In this document: positions 46,330 to 56,671 of the stretch, one piece after another | Layout of the letters: each line of letters starts with the position of its first letter | Numbering within the stretch: the stretch's first letter is position 1 | DNA from: Streptococcus mitis | GTDB lineage: Bacteria; Bacillota; Bacilli; Lactobacillales; Streptococcaceae | DNA: 64,000 nucleotides | Assembly: GCF_001579045.1 (NCBI RefSeq) | Contig: NZ_KQ970261.1 | Span: 541,880 to 605,879 of the forward strand | Direction: 5' to 3' | Program-made: the position numbers and the translations under genes | The notes under the pieces: generated by a model | What the model saw: only the letters and a program-made list of their open reading frames with translations | Database searches by the model: none | What the model was told of the DNA's origin: nothing

Positions 46330-47710
46330 TATTTCTCTCTTTATGACGTTCATAAGCCTTGAGTTGGCGCTGCAGTTCCTTTTTAATAGCAGGTTCTGGA
46401 GCATATTTTTCTTCCCAATCATCTGGTTTTAAGATTTTATGGGTCACTGGATCAAAATGAGCCTTGCCATCTGGGAAAATTTTCCCCATATTGGCCTGAT
46501 GAACAATATCAAAAATACGTTCTGGATCCACCCCCATCAAGACAAAACTACCGTAGGTGAAATAAAGCGTGTCAATCAAGGCATCCACCTGCCCCACCAA
46601 ATCTTGCTGGGCAGGTGTCTTCTTAGCTACCTTATCTGCTGCCTTATCAAGAGCTTGATGAAGTTGCGATAGAGCTTGACCAAAATCCTCTTCCGAAGAA
46701 CTAGCTGCTCGAACAAACTCCACCAATTCTTCTATTTTAAAGCCAGCCCTGTGGGTTGCACCTTCTAAATCCCAAGCTCGTGGTTCTTCTTGGGTCCGTT
46801 CATCCATCATGTGGTGGAAGGTCTTGACCTTATTGAAATGATAGTCACGGCTGACAAAGACTTTTTCTGAAGCCAAAACACCAAAATGTTCCAAGGCCTT
46901 GTGGATCCCATCTTGTTGATTGCTAGTGGTAATGTGCTTGGCAACTTCCTTGACACTGCTACTACCATTTCCCATAGCAACAGACATCCCAACACCTGCC
47001 AGCATTTCTAGGTCGTTATCTGAGTCCCCAAAGGCCATGACTTGGTTGAGGTCAAAGCCATATTCTTTACCGACTCGGCGTATGCCTTCTAATTTAGAGT
47101 TTCCTTGATTGATGACATCTGCTGCAAAAGGATTGCTACGTGTCAATTTCAAATCTTCAAAATCAGCCGCCGCCTTCTCAGATTCTTCTGGTGTCATCAG
47201 TATCAAAACTTGGTAGATAGGCTGATTCATCAGATGAAGCAGGTCTTCTTCCTTTTGGGAGACCACCTTGCTGACCATACGATTAAAGGAATGGCTCACC
47301 GTCCTAGTTAAAACAGAGGGAACGAAACGACTGATTCGTTGAGAAAAAGAACCCAGACCAAAGGACATGATTTTGGAACCCAACATAGCATCCTTGGTCC
47401 CTAGGGCAATCTCCTTGCCCTCTTTTTTAGCATAAGTAATTAGCTGGCGCAAATGCAACTTGGAAATTGGGCTCGTGAACAGTACTTTGTCTTTAGTAAA
47501 GATATACTGGCCATTGTAGGTTACCGCAAAATCCAGATCCAAATCGTCCATCAATTCCTTAACAAAAAAAGGTCCTCGACCTGTCGCTACGCCGACAAGC
47601 ACTCCTTGCTCTTTAACAATCTTAATCGCGTTCTTAGTGGATTTCAAAACACTCTTGCGATCGTTGACCAAGGTTCCATCGATATCAAAAAAAACAGCTT
47701 TGACTTCCAT
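46319..47710 (-). CDS. HAD-IIB (Cof-type) hydrolase fused to a MazG-like domain
   Basis: A 463-residue two-domain protein. Residues about 1-270 are a Cof-type HAD phosphatase (FFDIDGTLVNDRKS motif I, TGRGPFF, GDSDNDLEML motif IV). Residues about 300-460 look like an all-alpha NTP pyrophosphohydrolase of the MazG type (KIEELVEFVRAA, DALIDTLYFTYGSFVLMGVD). Together they suggest house-cleaning of nucleotides or sugar phosphates. Start at 47708-47710 (GGTTGGGATAGG upstream) rather than ten codons earlier. The final four codons and stop lie in a BOX element. Confidence 0.87.
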   Translation of the reverse strand: MEVKAVFFDIDGTLVNDRKSVLKSTKNAIKIVKEQGVLVGVATGRGPFFVKELMDDLDLDFAVTYNGQYIFTKDKVLFTSPISKLHLRQLITYAKKEGKEIALGTKDAMLGSKIMSFGLGSFSQRISRFVPSVLTRTVSHSFNRMVSKVVSQKEEDLLHLMNQPIYQVLILMTPEESEKAAADFEDLKLTRSNPFAADVINQGNSKLEGIRRVGKEYGFDLNQVMAFGDSDNDLEMLAGVGMSVAMGNGSSSVKEVAKHITTSNQQDGIHKALEHFGVLASEKVFVSRDYHFNKVKTFHHMMDERTQEEPRAWDLEGATHRAGFKIEELVEFVRAASSSEEDFGQALSQLHQALDKAADKVAKKTPAQQDLVGQVDALIDTLYFTYGSFVLMGVDPERIFDIVHQANMGKIFPDGKAHFDPVTHKILKPDDWEEKYAPEPAIKKELQRQLKAYERHKERNNTQ

Positions 47711-47775
47711 CCTATCCCAACCTCCCCTTTTGTGATACAATGATTATACCACATTTCAGAAAGAGTGAGTAAATC

Positions 47776-48738
47776 ATGCCTAAGAAAATCCTTGTTTTAC
47801 ATACGGGTGGGACTATTTCCATGCAGGCCGATGCTTCTGGCGCTGTTGTGACGAGTTCAGATAATCCCATGAATCATGTGTCTAACCCACTTGAAGGAAT
47901 CCAAGTCCACGCCTTGGACTTTTTTAACCTGCCAAGCCCCCATATCAAACCCAAACATATGCTGGCCCTCTACCAAAAAATCAAAGAGGAAGCAGATAAC
48001 TACGATGGAGTGGTGATCACACACGGGACCGATACTTTAGAGGAAACAGCCTATTTCCTTGATACCATGGAAGTTCCCCATATACCTATCGTTCTAACAG
48101 GTGCCATGCGCAGCTCCAACGAACTCGGAAGTGACGGTGTTTATAATTATTTGAGTGCTTTGCGGGTAGCTAGCGATGACAGGGCTGCGGACAAAGGGGT
48201 TTTGGTTGTTATGAACGATGAGATCCACGCTGCCAAGTATGTTACCAAAACACATACGACCAATGTCAGTACCTTCCAAACTCCTACTCACGGCCCCCTT
48301 GGTCTCATCATGAAACAGGAAATCCTCTACTTCAAAACAGCTGAACCTCGTGTTCGCTTTGACCTTGATCACATACAAGGCTTGGTACCTATCATCTCGG
48401 CTTATGCTGGTATGACAGATGAGCTGATTGATATGCTGGATTTGGAACAACTGGACGGTTTGATTATCCAAGCATTCGGAGCTGGTAATATTCCCAAAGA
48501 AACGGCTCAAAAATTAGAAAGCCTTCTGCAAAAAGGAATCCCAGTCGCTCTGGTTTCACGATGCTTTAACGGTATTGCCGAGCCTGTTTATGCCTACCAA
48601 GGTGGGGGCGTGCAGTTGCAAAAGGCAGGTGTCTTCTTTGTTAAAGAACTCAATGCCCAAAAAGCTCGCTTGAAACTCCTCATTGCCCTCAATGCCGGAC
48701 TAACAGAACAGGCTTTGAAAGACTATATGGAAGGCTAA
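47776..48738 (+). CDS. ansA: L-asparaginase, type I (cytoplasmic)
   Basis: A 320-residue asparaginase hydrolysing asparagine to aspartate and ammonia. The two catalytic threonine sites are LHTGGTISM and VVITHGTDTLEETAYFL, with the Lys of MNDEIHAAKYVTK. No signal peptide, hence the cytoplasmic type. Divergent from the HAD/MazG gene and convergent with ccpA through a shared terminator. Confidence 0.93.
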   Translation: MPKKILVLHTGGTISMQADASGAVVTSSDNPMNHVSNPLEGIQVHALDFFNLPSPHIKPKHMLALYQKIKEEADNYDGVVITHGTDTLEETAYFLDTMEVPHIPIVLTGAMRSSNELGSDGVYNYLSALRVASDDRAADKGVLVVMNDEIHAAKYVTKTHTTNVSTFQTPTHGPLGLIMKQEILYFKTAEPRVRFDLDHIQGLVPIISAYAGMTDELIDMLDLEQLDGLIIQAFGAGNIPKETAQKLESLLQKGIPVALVSRCFNGIAEPVYAYQGGGVQLQKAGVFFVKELNAQKARLKLLIALNAGLTEQALKDYMEG

Positions 48739-48756
48739 GTCTCTTCTCCAGAAAGC

Positions 48757-48791
48757 AAAATCAGGAAATCTTCACGATTCCCTGATTTTTT
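48757..48791. terminator. Bidirectional terminator between ansA and ccpA
   Basis: AAAATCAGG / CCTGATTTTTT with inner AATC / GATT pairing. Confidence 0.8.
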
Positions 48792-49802
48792 CTATTTCCG
48801 TTTTCGTGTTGAACGACGTTCTGTCAAACCATGAGGTAAGAGAACTTCACGTTCTTCCAACTCTTCCTTGTGCATAATCTTAGTCAACATACGCATGCTA
48901 ATAGCACCCAGGTCATAAAGAGGTTGGGCGATAGTTGTCAAGTTTGGACGAGTAAAGCGTGAGACTTGCGAATCATCACTAGTAATGATTTCAAACTCTT
49001 CTGGTACTGATACACCCTTATCAGCAAGGCCGTTCAAGACTCCTGCTGCCAACTCATCACCTGTTACAACTGCTGCAGTTGCGTTTGATGAAATTAAGCG
49101 TTCTGCCAAGGCATAACCGTCTTCATAAGTGTATTTAGACTCAAATACCAATCCTTCGCTATAAGAAATACCTGCTTTTTTCAAGGCTTCCTTGTAGCCA
49201 ACCAAACGAACCTTACCATTGATGTCATCCACTAATGGACCGCTTACGAAAGCAATGCGCTCATTTTCTTTAGCAAGGTAGGTTACTGCATCAATCGTTG
49301 CTTGTTTGTAGTCAATATTAACACTTGGAAGTTGATGTTCTACGTCCACTGTCCCTGCAAGAACAACTGGTGTCCGAGAACGAGAAAACTCTGAACGAAT
49401 TTTTTCAGTCAAGTGGTACCCCATAAAAATGATACCATCCACTTGCTTAGAAAACAGTGTATTGACCACTGAAACTTCCTTGTCATCATCCTCATCACTA
49501 TTAGCAAGGACGATATTGTACTTGTACATTTCAGCGATATCATCAATTCCTTTAGCAAGCGTTGAGAAATAGCCATTGGTAATATTTGGAATCACGACAC
49601 CGACAGTGGTTGTCTTTTTACTTGCAAGACCACGCGCCACTGCATTTGGACGGTAATCCAAACGGTCAATCACCTCAAGCACTTTTTTTCGAGTATTCTC
49701 TTTTACATTCTTATTGCCATTGACTACACGGCTAACTGTCGCCATTGAAACTCCTGCTTCACGGGCGACATCATAAATCGTTACTGTATCGTCTGTATTC
49801 AT
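48792..49802 (-). CDS. ccpA: Catabolite control protein A
   Basis: A 336-residue LacI/GalR regulator. The N-terminal helix-turn-helix TIYDVAREAGVSMATVSRVVNG and hinge RPNAVARGLASKK are typical, and the core has the HPr-Ser-P contact region of CcpA. It binds cre sites with HPr-Ser46-P as the master regulator of carbon use. Cre-like sites in this window at dexB, manL and its own promoter fit. Adjacent to ansA as in pneumococci, although the neighbouring block differs. Confidence 0.97.
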   Translation of the reverse strand: MNTDDTVTIYDVAREAGVSMATVSRVVNGNKNVKENTRKKVLEVIDRLDYRPNAVARGLASKKTTTVGVVIPNITNGYFSTLAKGIDDIAEMYKYNIVLANSDEDDDKEVSVVNTLFSKQVDGIIFMGYHLTEKIRSEFSRSRTPVVLAGTVDVEHQLPSVNIDYKQATIDAVTYLAKENERIAFVSGPLVDDINGKVRLVGYKEALKKAGISYSEGLVFESKYTYEDGYALAERLISSNATAAVVTGDELAAGVLNGLADKGVSVPEEFEIITSDDSQVSRFTRPNLTTIAQPLYDLGAISMRMLTKIMHKEELEEREVLLPHGLTERRSTRKRK

Positions 49803-49900
49803 TCCATTTCCTTTCTATATCATACCTCACGAAACTCCAAAAAAGAGACGGTATGAAAATTTCGTTTTCATGATTCTACTTATTCCATTTTATCACTATT

Positions 49901-49914
49901 TGTAAACACTTTCA
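49901..49914. promoter_or_regulatory. cre-like site upstream of ccpA
   Basis: TGTAAACACTTTCA fits the cre consensus TGWAANCGNTNWCA at 13 of 14 positions and lies about 100 bases upstream of the ccpA start. Suggests autoregulation. Confidence 0.6.
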
Positions 49915-50038
49915 AGCTTTTTTTGAAGATTGTTTGAAAAAATTTCATAGAAAACTATGTTTATGAAGAAAGAATCACCTTTTCTTGATTTTTAATCCTA
50001 TTTGCTGTATGATAAGGGAAAAGAAAGGAGGCAAAGAT

Positions 50039-50356
50039 ATGGCTTTTACCAATACCCACATGCGATCGGCTAGTTTTGGCATTGTTACCAGCTTGCCTGA
50101 TGATGTCATTGACTCTTTTTGGTATATTATTGACCACTTCTTAAAAAATGTCTTTGAATTGGAAGAAGAACTCGAGTTTCAATTGCTTAATAACCAAGGA
50201 AAAATTACCTTCCATTTTTCAAGTCAACACCTCCCTACAGCTATTGATTTTGACTTTAACCATCCTTTTGACCCTCTTTATCCGCCAAGAGTACTGGTTT
50301 TAGACATGGACGGTAGAGAAACTATCCTCCTCCCAGAAGAAAATGACCTATTTTAA
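50039..50356 (+). CDS. DUF960 family protein
   Basis: A 105-residue soluble protein of the DUF960 family (SASFGIVTSLPDDVIDSFWYIID, then FHFSSQHLPTAIDFDF). Function unknown. The ATG at 50039 follows AAAGGAGGCAAAGAT; an upstream in-frame ATG at 49985 would precede this ribosome site and is rejected. Divergent from ccpA. Confidence 0.88.
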   Translation: MAFTNTHMRSASFGIVTSLPDDVIDSFWYIIDHFLKNVFELEEELEFQLLNNQGKITFHFSSQHLPTAIDFDFNHPFDPLYPPRVLVLDMDGRETILLPEENDLF

Positions 50357-50402
50357 AAACTCTAGCCTTCAGTTGCAAGTGACTGAAAACTAGAGTTTTT
50401 CT
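50356..50402. terminator. Terminator between DUF960 and sulD
   Basis: AAAACTCTAG / CTAGAGTTTTT with inner TTCAGT / ACTGAA; works for both converging genes. Confidence 0.8.
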
Positions 50403-51213
50403 ATTTTTTCAAAGCATTATACAAGTTACGGATCGGTTGCTTTAAGGTAGGATGGATAAAATGAGGTGCAATTTCCTGTAAGGACTCAAGGACAAAAAGG
50501 CGTTCCGCTATGTAAGGATGAGGCAAGATAAGGTCATCTGTATAAATGACCTGGTCCTCCACAAAGAGCAAGTCCAAATCAATCAAACGAGGTCCCCAAT
50601 GCACTTCTCTCACCCGTCCCATCTCTGACTCAATAGCTAACAAGGTCTCTAATAGAACTGGGGCCGGCAACCAGGTTTCAACCTCAATTACTTGATTAGC
50701 AAAGATATCCTGCTCCACACCTCCCCAAGGCTCCGTCGTCAAGACACTGGACTCTTTGAGAATATGGATACCTCGATTTTGCATTTTCTCAATGGCTTGC
50801 TTCAAGTTGGCTGACTTATCCCCCATATTGCTTCCTAGGGCGATAAAGGCCCGCTGCTTGCGGCGATGAATGGTTACCGAGCAAGTATCTAGTGGCAAAT
50901 GCACTGGCGCCCAAGGTTTTTTCAGTTCCAGCTGAATTTCTTGGACAAGAGGATAAGCCTCAAAAGTACGTTCCACCAGTTTATAAGCTACCGTTTCAAT
51001 CAAATCTTCACTCGTTTCCTGAAACCAAGTCGTCCACTGCTGACACAGTTCTCCATAATGGACAGAAGCTGTCAAATCCAAGTCTGTAGCCGCCTTAGTC
51101 ATATCATAGGATAGGATTGCGGAAATAACAAACTTCTGCCCCAATTCTTTCTCACTAGGAAAAAGACCATGATAAGCAAAAATTTCCAAATCCTTAATCT
51201 GCAGTTGATCCAT
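50401..51213 (-). CDS. sulD: Bifunctional dihydroneopterin aldolase / HPPK (SulD)
   Basis: A 270-residue fusion. Residues 1-115 are dihydroneopterin aldolase ([27 protein letters not shown]). Residues about 118-270 are 6-hydroxymethyl-dihydropterin pyrophosphokinase ([40 protein letters not shown]). It carries out the aldolase and pyrophosphokinase steps of folate synthesis, before FolP. Last gene of the sul operon, separated from folE by a BOX element. Confidence 0.96.
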   Translation of the reverse strand: MDQLQIKDLEIFAYHGLFPSEKELGQKFVISAILSYDMTKAATDLDLTASVHYGELCQQWTTWFQETSEDLIETVAYKLVERTFEAYPLVQEIQLELKKPWAPVHLPLDTCSVTIHRRKQRAFIALGSNMGDKSANLKQAIEKMQNRGIHILKESSVLTTEPWGGVEQDIFANQVIEVETWLPAPVLLETLLAIESEMGRVREVHWGPRLIDLDLLFVEDQVIYTDDLILPHPYIAERLFVLESLQEIAPHFIHPTLKQPIRNLYNALKK

Positions 51214-51257
51214 AAGTAGTCCTTTCTAGAAAAATCCGCCCAAAGCGGATTCTTTTT

Positions 51258-51371
51258 ATACTCAATGAAAATCAAAGTTCAAACTAGGAAGCTAGCTGCA
51301 GGCTGCTCAAAACACTGTTTTGAGGTTGCAGATGGAAGCTGACGTGGTTTGAAGAGATTTTCGAAGAGTAT
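51258..51371 (-). repeat. BOX element between folE and sulD
   Basis: BoxC end ATACTCAATGAAAATC, a boxB core with AAAACACTGTTTTGAG and a shortened boxA ending TTTTCGAAGAGTAT. Its right terminal base is the last base of the folE stop codon. Confidence 0.88.
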
Positions 51372-51925
51372 TATAGTCCCATTAAACGATAAGCCTGATC
51401 TCGGAGGTCCTTATCTGTTTCAAATAGACCACGAGCTACTGTCGTCAAGGTTGCAGTGCCTGGTTTTCTGACACCACGCATGCTCATACACATATGTTCC
51501 GCCTCAATGACAACAAAGGCTCCTTTAGCACCTAGATAGTCCATCAAGGCATCAGCTACTTCGATATTCAAACGTTCTTGAATTTGCGGCTTTTTCGAAT
51601 AAACTTCAACCGTACGGGCTAGCTTAGACAAACCTGCCACACGACCATCTGGAATATAGGCAATATGCGCTCTACCATAAAATGGCAAGAAGTGGTGTTC
51701 ACACATAGTATGGAAAAAGATATCCTTTTCTACAACCATATTATCGTCGATAATCTCAAAGGATTTTGACAAATGTTCCTCCGCTGTTTGACCAAGCCCT
51801 GAAAAAATCTCTTGGTACATACGTGCCACACGAGCAGGCGTTTCCTGCAAGCCCTCACGGTTAGCGTCCTCTCCGACAGCCTCGATAATCATTTTTACAG
51901 CTGTTTCAATCTTTTGTGTATCCAT
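51371..51925 (-). CDS. folE: GTP cyclohydrolase I
   Basis: A 184-residue FolE catalysing GTP to dihydroneopterin triphosphate. Zinc ligands are in [20 protein letters not shown] and in the later [12 protein letters not shown] segment. Its start lies inside the 3' end of folC (20-base overlap). Its stop codon is completed at a BOX boundary. Pneumococcal name sulC. Confidence 0.97.
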   Translation of the reverse strand: MDTQKIETAVKMIIEAVGEDANREGLQETPARVARMYQEIFSGLGQTAEEHLSKSFEIIDDNMVVEKDIFFHTMCEHHFLPFYGRAHIAYIPDGRVAGLSKLARTVEVYSKKPQIQERLNIEVADALMDYLGAKGAFVVIEAEHMCMSMRGVRKPGTATLTTVARGLFETDKDLRDQAYRLMGL

Positions 51926-53228
51926 TTTCGTTCTTCCTCTCCATCAAATAGGCTCTCACTTGGCTCAAGAAATACAAGGAACCCGTGATAATCCTAACTG
52001 TTTGTTTCTCTTCTTTTTTATCTGTCAATTTCTGCTCTAGAAAATCCTGCCAACCTTGGTAGCTGAGATTTCTAGACTTAGCTGCCTCTTTCAGCACGCT
52101 TTCATCAGTCGCCCGACTATCGTCAAAATGTGTCAGAGTAAGCTCGGTATCTGGCATGACCCCCAGCAAGTCCAACATATCCTCCAAGGCCTTGGTTTTG
52201 ATACAAGTAAAGAGGATTTCCTTATGATAATCCGCAAAGCGTTCTTGCAAGGTTGCTAATAAAGCCTTGATAGCATGGGGATTGTGGGCCCCATCCAAAA
52301 TCATCAAGGGGTTCCTTGACATGACCTCCAGACGCCCCGGCCATCTTGTTTCTTCCAGAGCTTGAGCAATCAAGATATTAGCTGGTAGCTCTCGGCCATC
52401 CTCCTGACAAAAAGTATCGAGTAAAGCTATGGCCATCCCAGCATTCTCTATCTGGTGCAAACCAAGCAGGCCAGTCTGGAAACGACCTTGTCTGACAACA
52501 CTTGTATAGTCAAAGACTTCGCCTGTAACCACACTCTTTTGATGGCTGACCTGATAATCTTTCCCATAGGCAAGTCTCGGCGCATCTTTCCCTTCCGCAA
52601 TGCGGTCAATCACAGCCAAAGCTTCTGGAGCGATACGGCCTGTTACCAAGGGAATACCTTGTTTGATAATACCAGCCTTCTGCTCTGCTATAGCTTCCAA
52701 GGTATCACCAAGTAGGGCTACATGGTCCAGTCCAATAGTCGTGATACCTGTTAAAATGGGTTGGCAGACATTGGTACTATCCAAGAGTCCGCCCATACCC
52801 ACTTCCATGATGGCCACATCTACTTGCTCTGAGGCAAAGTAATCATAGGCTATGGCTGTGATAATCTCAAACTCGGTTGTCCCCTGTAAATTAGCGGCCG
52901 CTTCTCCCTCCAGCAAAGACCGGTAATCCGCCATGAGGGCTTCTAGTCTCGCTTCTAGGATAGATGCCCCATTGATGCTAATCTGGTCTGTGTAATGAAT
53001 GAGATAGGGGGAGCTGAAAACACCAACTCTCAGCCCTAGCTTTTCTAGCATATTTTTCAAAAAAGCAATGGTCGAACCCTTGCCATTGGTCCCTCCGATA
53101 TGGATGACCTTGAGTTTGAGATGGGGATTGCCACGCAAAGCTAACAGTTCCACCATTCGTTCCAAACCAAAATGCGGCTGGTCCGCCCGGTAGTTAGCAA
53201 TCCACTGATTATTTTCAATTTCTTTCAT
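51906..53228 (-). CDS. folC: Dihydrofolate synthase / folylpolyglutamate synthase
   Basis: A 440-residue Mur-ligase-like enzyme adding glutamate to dihydropteroate and folates. ATP loop [14 protein letters not shown], the metal site [12 protein letters not shown] and [14 protein letters not shown] are characteristic. One base separates it from folP and it overlaps folE by 20 bases. Pneumococcal name sulB. Confidence 0.96.
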   Translation of the reverse strand: MKEIENNQWIANYRADQPHFGLERMVELLALRGNPHLKLKVIHIGGTNGKGSTIAFLKNMLEKLGLRVGVFSSPYLIHYTDQISINGASILEARLEALMADYRSLLEGEAAANLQGTTEFEIITAIAYDYFASEQVDVAIMEVGMGGLLDSTNVCQPILTGITTIGLDHVALLGDTLEAIAEQKAGIIKQGIPLVTGRIAPEALAVIDRIAEGKDAPRLAYGKDYQVSHQKSVVTGEVFDYTSVVRQGRFQTGLLGLHQIENAGMAIALLDTFCQEDGRELPANILIAQALEETRWPGRLEVMSRNPLMILDGAHNPHAIKALLATLQERFADYHKEILFTCIKTKALEDMLDLLGVMPDTELTLTHFDDSRATDESVLKEAAKSRNLSYQGWQDFLEQKLTDKKEEKQTVRIITGSLYFLSQVRAYLMERKNENGYTKD

Positions 53229-53229
53229 C

Positions 53230-54219
<990 letters not shown>

Positions 54220-54221
54220 CT

Positions 54222-54250
54222 ATTTTACCATAAAAAGAAAAAGATGTACA
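54222..54250 (-). promoter_or_regulatory. sul operon promoter
   Basis: Minus strand TGTACA (54245-54250), 17 bases, TAAAAT (54222-54227) with TGG just upstream giving an extended -10. Confidence 0.65.
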
Positions 54251-54303
54251 CGATTGCATTCATCTTTTTCCCAGTAGAAACATGTAAGCAATTGTCAAAA
54301 ATC

Positions 54304-55014
54304 TTAAACAGAAATCCCTAATGTCCGACTCAAAATCACCACGAGAGCCAGCAAACAGAAAGCAACCCCATTCACAATCATGTGAAGTAAGATAGACATT
54401 TCCAAACGTTGGGTCTTGTAAGCCGTCCAAGTTAGAACGATAGACATACCTCCATAAATCAATAAAGAAGGTAAATTACTTGGTTGATGCAATAAAGCAA
54501 ACACAATCGTACCGACTACAAATCCCAAGTTCTCCTTACCTCGGAAAATCTTTTTAGGAACAATCCCACGGCACAAGATTTCCTCACAAATTGGAGCAAG
54601 CAAGGCCAACAAGAAGAAACTGGAAATCAGAGAACTATTCTGAACCATATCGTTAATCTGAGACTGATTCCCCGTTGTCGTCTCATTTGACAGTTGTAAC
54701 AAGATAGAGCCAAGTATATTTGAACAGATAATAACTAAATAACTCAAGCCCAATCGTGCCAAATCCTTAGCTCTAAAAAAAGAAAAATTAAAACTTGCTA
54801 ATTGCGTTTTACGAGCTCCAAAAATAAATAGGACCAACACTACAATTGAAATACCAGCAACTATCAGTCCTGACTGTAACAGTGGTACTTCATTTAAAGT
54901 TAAAATGGAAGTAACCGCTAAAGGAATCTGATATAAAATTGTCGCTAGCAAAAAGACCAAAATCCAGCCTGCACGATTCAACAATTCTTTCCATATACTT
55001 TTCTCTTCCATCAT
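54304..55014 (-). CDS. CPBP-family intramembrane metalloprotease
   Basis: A 236-residue polytopic protein with about six helices. The CPBP/Abi motifs are complete: ICEEILCRG (Glu144, Glu145, Arg149), FALLHQP (His176) and a later HMIVN (His/Asn). Such Rce1-like enzymes cleave membrane substrates or protect against self-made bacteriocins; no bacteriocin genes are near. It lies between the purine permease and the folate operon; the pair of ATG codons at the start leaves the exact first residue open. Confidence 0.9.
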   Translation of the reverse strand: MMEEKSIWKELLNRAGWILVFLLATILYQIPLAVTSILTLNEVPLLQSGLIVAGISIVVLVLFIFGARKTQLASFNFSFFRAKDLARLGLSYLVIICSNILGSILLQLSNETTTGNQSQINDMVQNSSLISSFFLLALLAPICEEILCRGIVPKKIFRGKENLGFVVGTIVFALLHQPSNLPSLLIYGGMSIVLTWTAYKTQRLEMSILLHMIVNGVAFCLLALVVILSRTLGISV

Positions 55015-55030
55015 TCATCTCCTTTATATT

Positions 55031-55052
55031 AAAAAAGGGGGGAAATCCCCCT
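55031..55052 (-). terminator. Terminator of the purine permease gene
   Basis: Minus strand GGGGGATTTCCCCCC followed by TTTTTT. Confidence 0.85.
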
Positions 55053-55063
55053 GGGTTATCCTA

Positions 55064-56482
55064 TTATAGGGCCATGCTGATGTAGTTAAGGATAAACAAG
55101 GCATCCAAAATCCAAATCATGACGTGAACATCTTTAGCTTGACCTTTGACAAGCTTAGTCAAAGTGTAAGTCAAGAAACCAACTGCAATCCCTTGAGTGA
55201 TAGAGTAGCTGAATCCCATAAAGATAGATGTGAAGAAAGCAGGAACCGCTTCAGACATATCGTCCCAATGGATATTTTTCAAGCTAGCCAACATCATAAT
55301 CCCAACGATAATCAAGATTGGAGCTGTAGCGGCTGTTGGTACGATCGCTAGAAGTGGACTAAAGAAGCTTGAGATCGCAAAACAGATAGCTACAACCAAG
55401 GCTGTCAAACCAGTACGTCCACCTGCACCGATACCAGCAGCAGACTCAATATAAGTCGTTACGTTTGAAGTACCTGCGATGGCACCAATTGAAGTACCAA
55501 TCAAGTCAGAGTAAAGAGCCTTGTCCAACTTAACTGATTGGTGATTTTCACCATTTGTCGCTACGATACCAACTTTTTCACCTGTACCGATCAAGGTACC
55601 AATTGTATCAAAAATATCTGTCAATGAGAAGGCAAGAATAGCCATCAGAGTTTCAGGTAAGCGAGCTGTATCTGAAATCAAAGCTCCCAAACCTTCTGAA
55701 CCAAGAGCTGCACCAAAGACTGTCTTCAAGTCTTCAAAGGCTGCACCAACATGGTTATTAGCAAAATCGATACTAGACAAATCTACCAAACCAACTGCGA
55801 TAGCAAGAACAGTTGTTGTCAAGATAGAAAGGATAATTCCCCCTTTAATCCCTTTAATAACAAAGAAGATAGTAATGGCAAGTCCTGCAAGAGCCACCAA
55901 AACAGCTGGATTATTAAAGCTGACCAAGCCTGGAACCGCTGAAGAGTTTGCTGCAATCGTTGCTTGGGATTTGTCAGCCCCTTCTCCTACAACAATATAG
56001 TTTCCTGGATCAATCGTGAATTTCAAAAGTCCAGCATTCTTAATCCCCACGTAGGCAAGAAAGACACCAATACCAGCTGAAATTGCTGAGCGAAGGGCAT
56101 TTGGAATCGATTCAATGATCATTTTACGAACATTTGTCAAGGTAATAATCAATGAGATGACCCCACAGATGAAGACCATAGCTAGAGCTTCTTGCCAAGA
56201 ATAACCGAGTCCAAATACAACTGTAAAGGTAAAGAAGGCATTGAGTCCCATACCTGGTGCTTGGGCGTAAGGTAAGTTAGCGTAGAAGGCCATCATCAAG
56301 GTACCAGCAACTGCACCGATAATCGTTGCGAGGAATACACCCTGAGCAGGCATTCCTGTTTGCGAAAGAATTTGTGGGTTTACAAAGAGAATATAGCTCA
56401 TTGCAAAGAAAGTTGTTAAACCAGCGAGAACCTCTGTACGAACGTCTGTACCGTTCTCTTTTAGTTTAAATAATTTGTCCAT
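55064..56482 (-). CDS. NCS2-family nucleobase permease (PbuG/PbuO-like)
   Basis: A 472-residue transporter with 12-14 helices, of the AzgA-like guanine/hypoxanthine branch: TEVLAGLTTFFAMSYILFVNP, APGMGLNAFFTF, SLTDIFDTIGTLIGTG and GTSNVTTYIESAAGI. Start ATG at 56480-56482 (AAAGGAGATTGATA), not 18 codons earlier. A PurR-box-like TTTTACGAACAAT (56501-56513) lies just upstream. The short leader rules out a purine riboswitch. Confidence 0.93.
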   Translation of the reverse strand: MDKLFKLKENGTDVRTEVLAGLTTFFAMSYILFVNPQILSQTGMPAQGVFLATIIGAVAGTLMMAFYANLPYAQAPGMGLNAFFTFTVVFGLGYSWQEALAMVFICGVISLIITLTNVRKMIIESIPNALRSAISAGIGVFLAYVGIKNAGLLKFTIDPGNYIVVGEGADKSQATIAANSSAVPGLVSFNNPAVLVALAGLAITIFFVIKGIKGGIILSILTTTVLAIAVGLVDLSSIDFANNHVGAAFEDLKTVFGAALGSEGLGALISDTARLPETLMAILAFSLTDIFDTIGTLIGTGEKVGIVATNGENHQSVKLDKALYSDLIGTSIGAIAGTSNVTTYIESAAGIGAGGRTGLTALVVAICFAISSFFSPLLAIVPTAATAPILIIVGIMMLASLKNIHWDDMSEAVPAFFTSIFMGFSYSITQGIAVGFLTYTLTKLVKGQAKDVHVMIWILDALFILNYISMAL

Positions 56483-56500
56483 TATCAATCTCCTTTTAAT

Positions 56501-56527
56501 TTTTACGAACAATAATAGAATTATATC
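56501..56527 (-). promoter_or_regulatory. Purine permease promoter with PurBox-like sequence
   Basis: TATAAT on the minus strand at 56522-56527. TTTTACGAACAAT (plus strand, 56501-56513) matches 11 of 13 positions of the PurBox AWWWCCGAACWWT but lies after the expected transcription start, so its role is uncertain. Confidence 0.4.
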
Positions 56528-56671
56528 ATTTATCATTCACTTTTTCAATATCTTTGTTTGATTTATTTAAGAATTTGATGAAATTTCATTTTTTGTTTGG
56601 AATCTGCTTTTCTGCCTGCTTTCTGTTATAATAGTAGACATCTTATCTGAAAAGACACTAGAAAGGTCCCT

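Noticed and set aside
55751-55942. Antisense frames within the purine permease, clpL, folC and similar genes
   Set aside because: All are shadows of well-supported genes, without ribosome sites or family features.
56483-56540. Purine riboswitch before the NCS2 permease
   Set aside because: The -10 box is only about 40 bases from the start codon, too close for a riboswitch aptamer plus expression platform.
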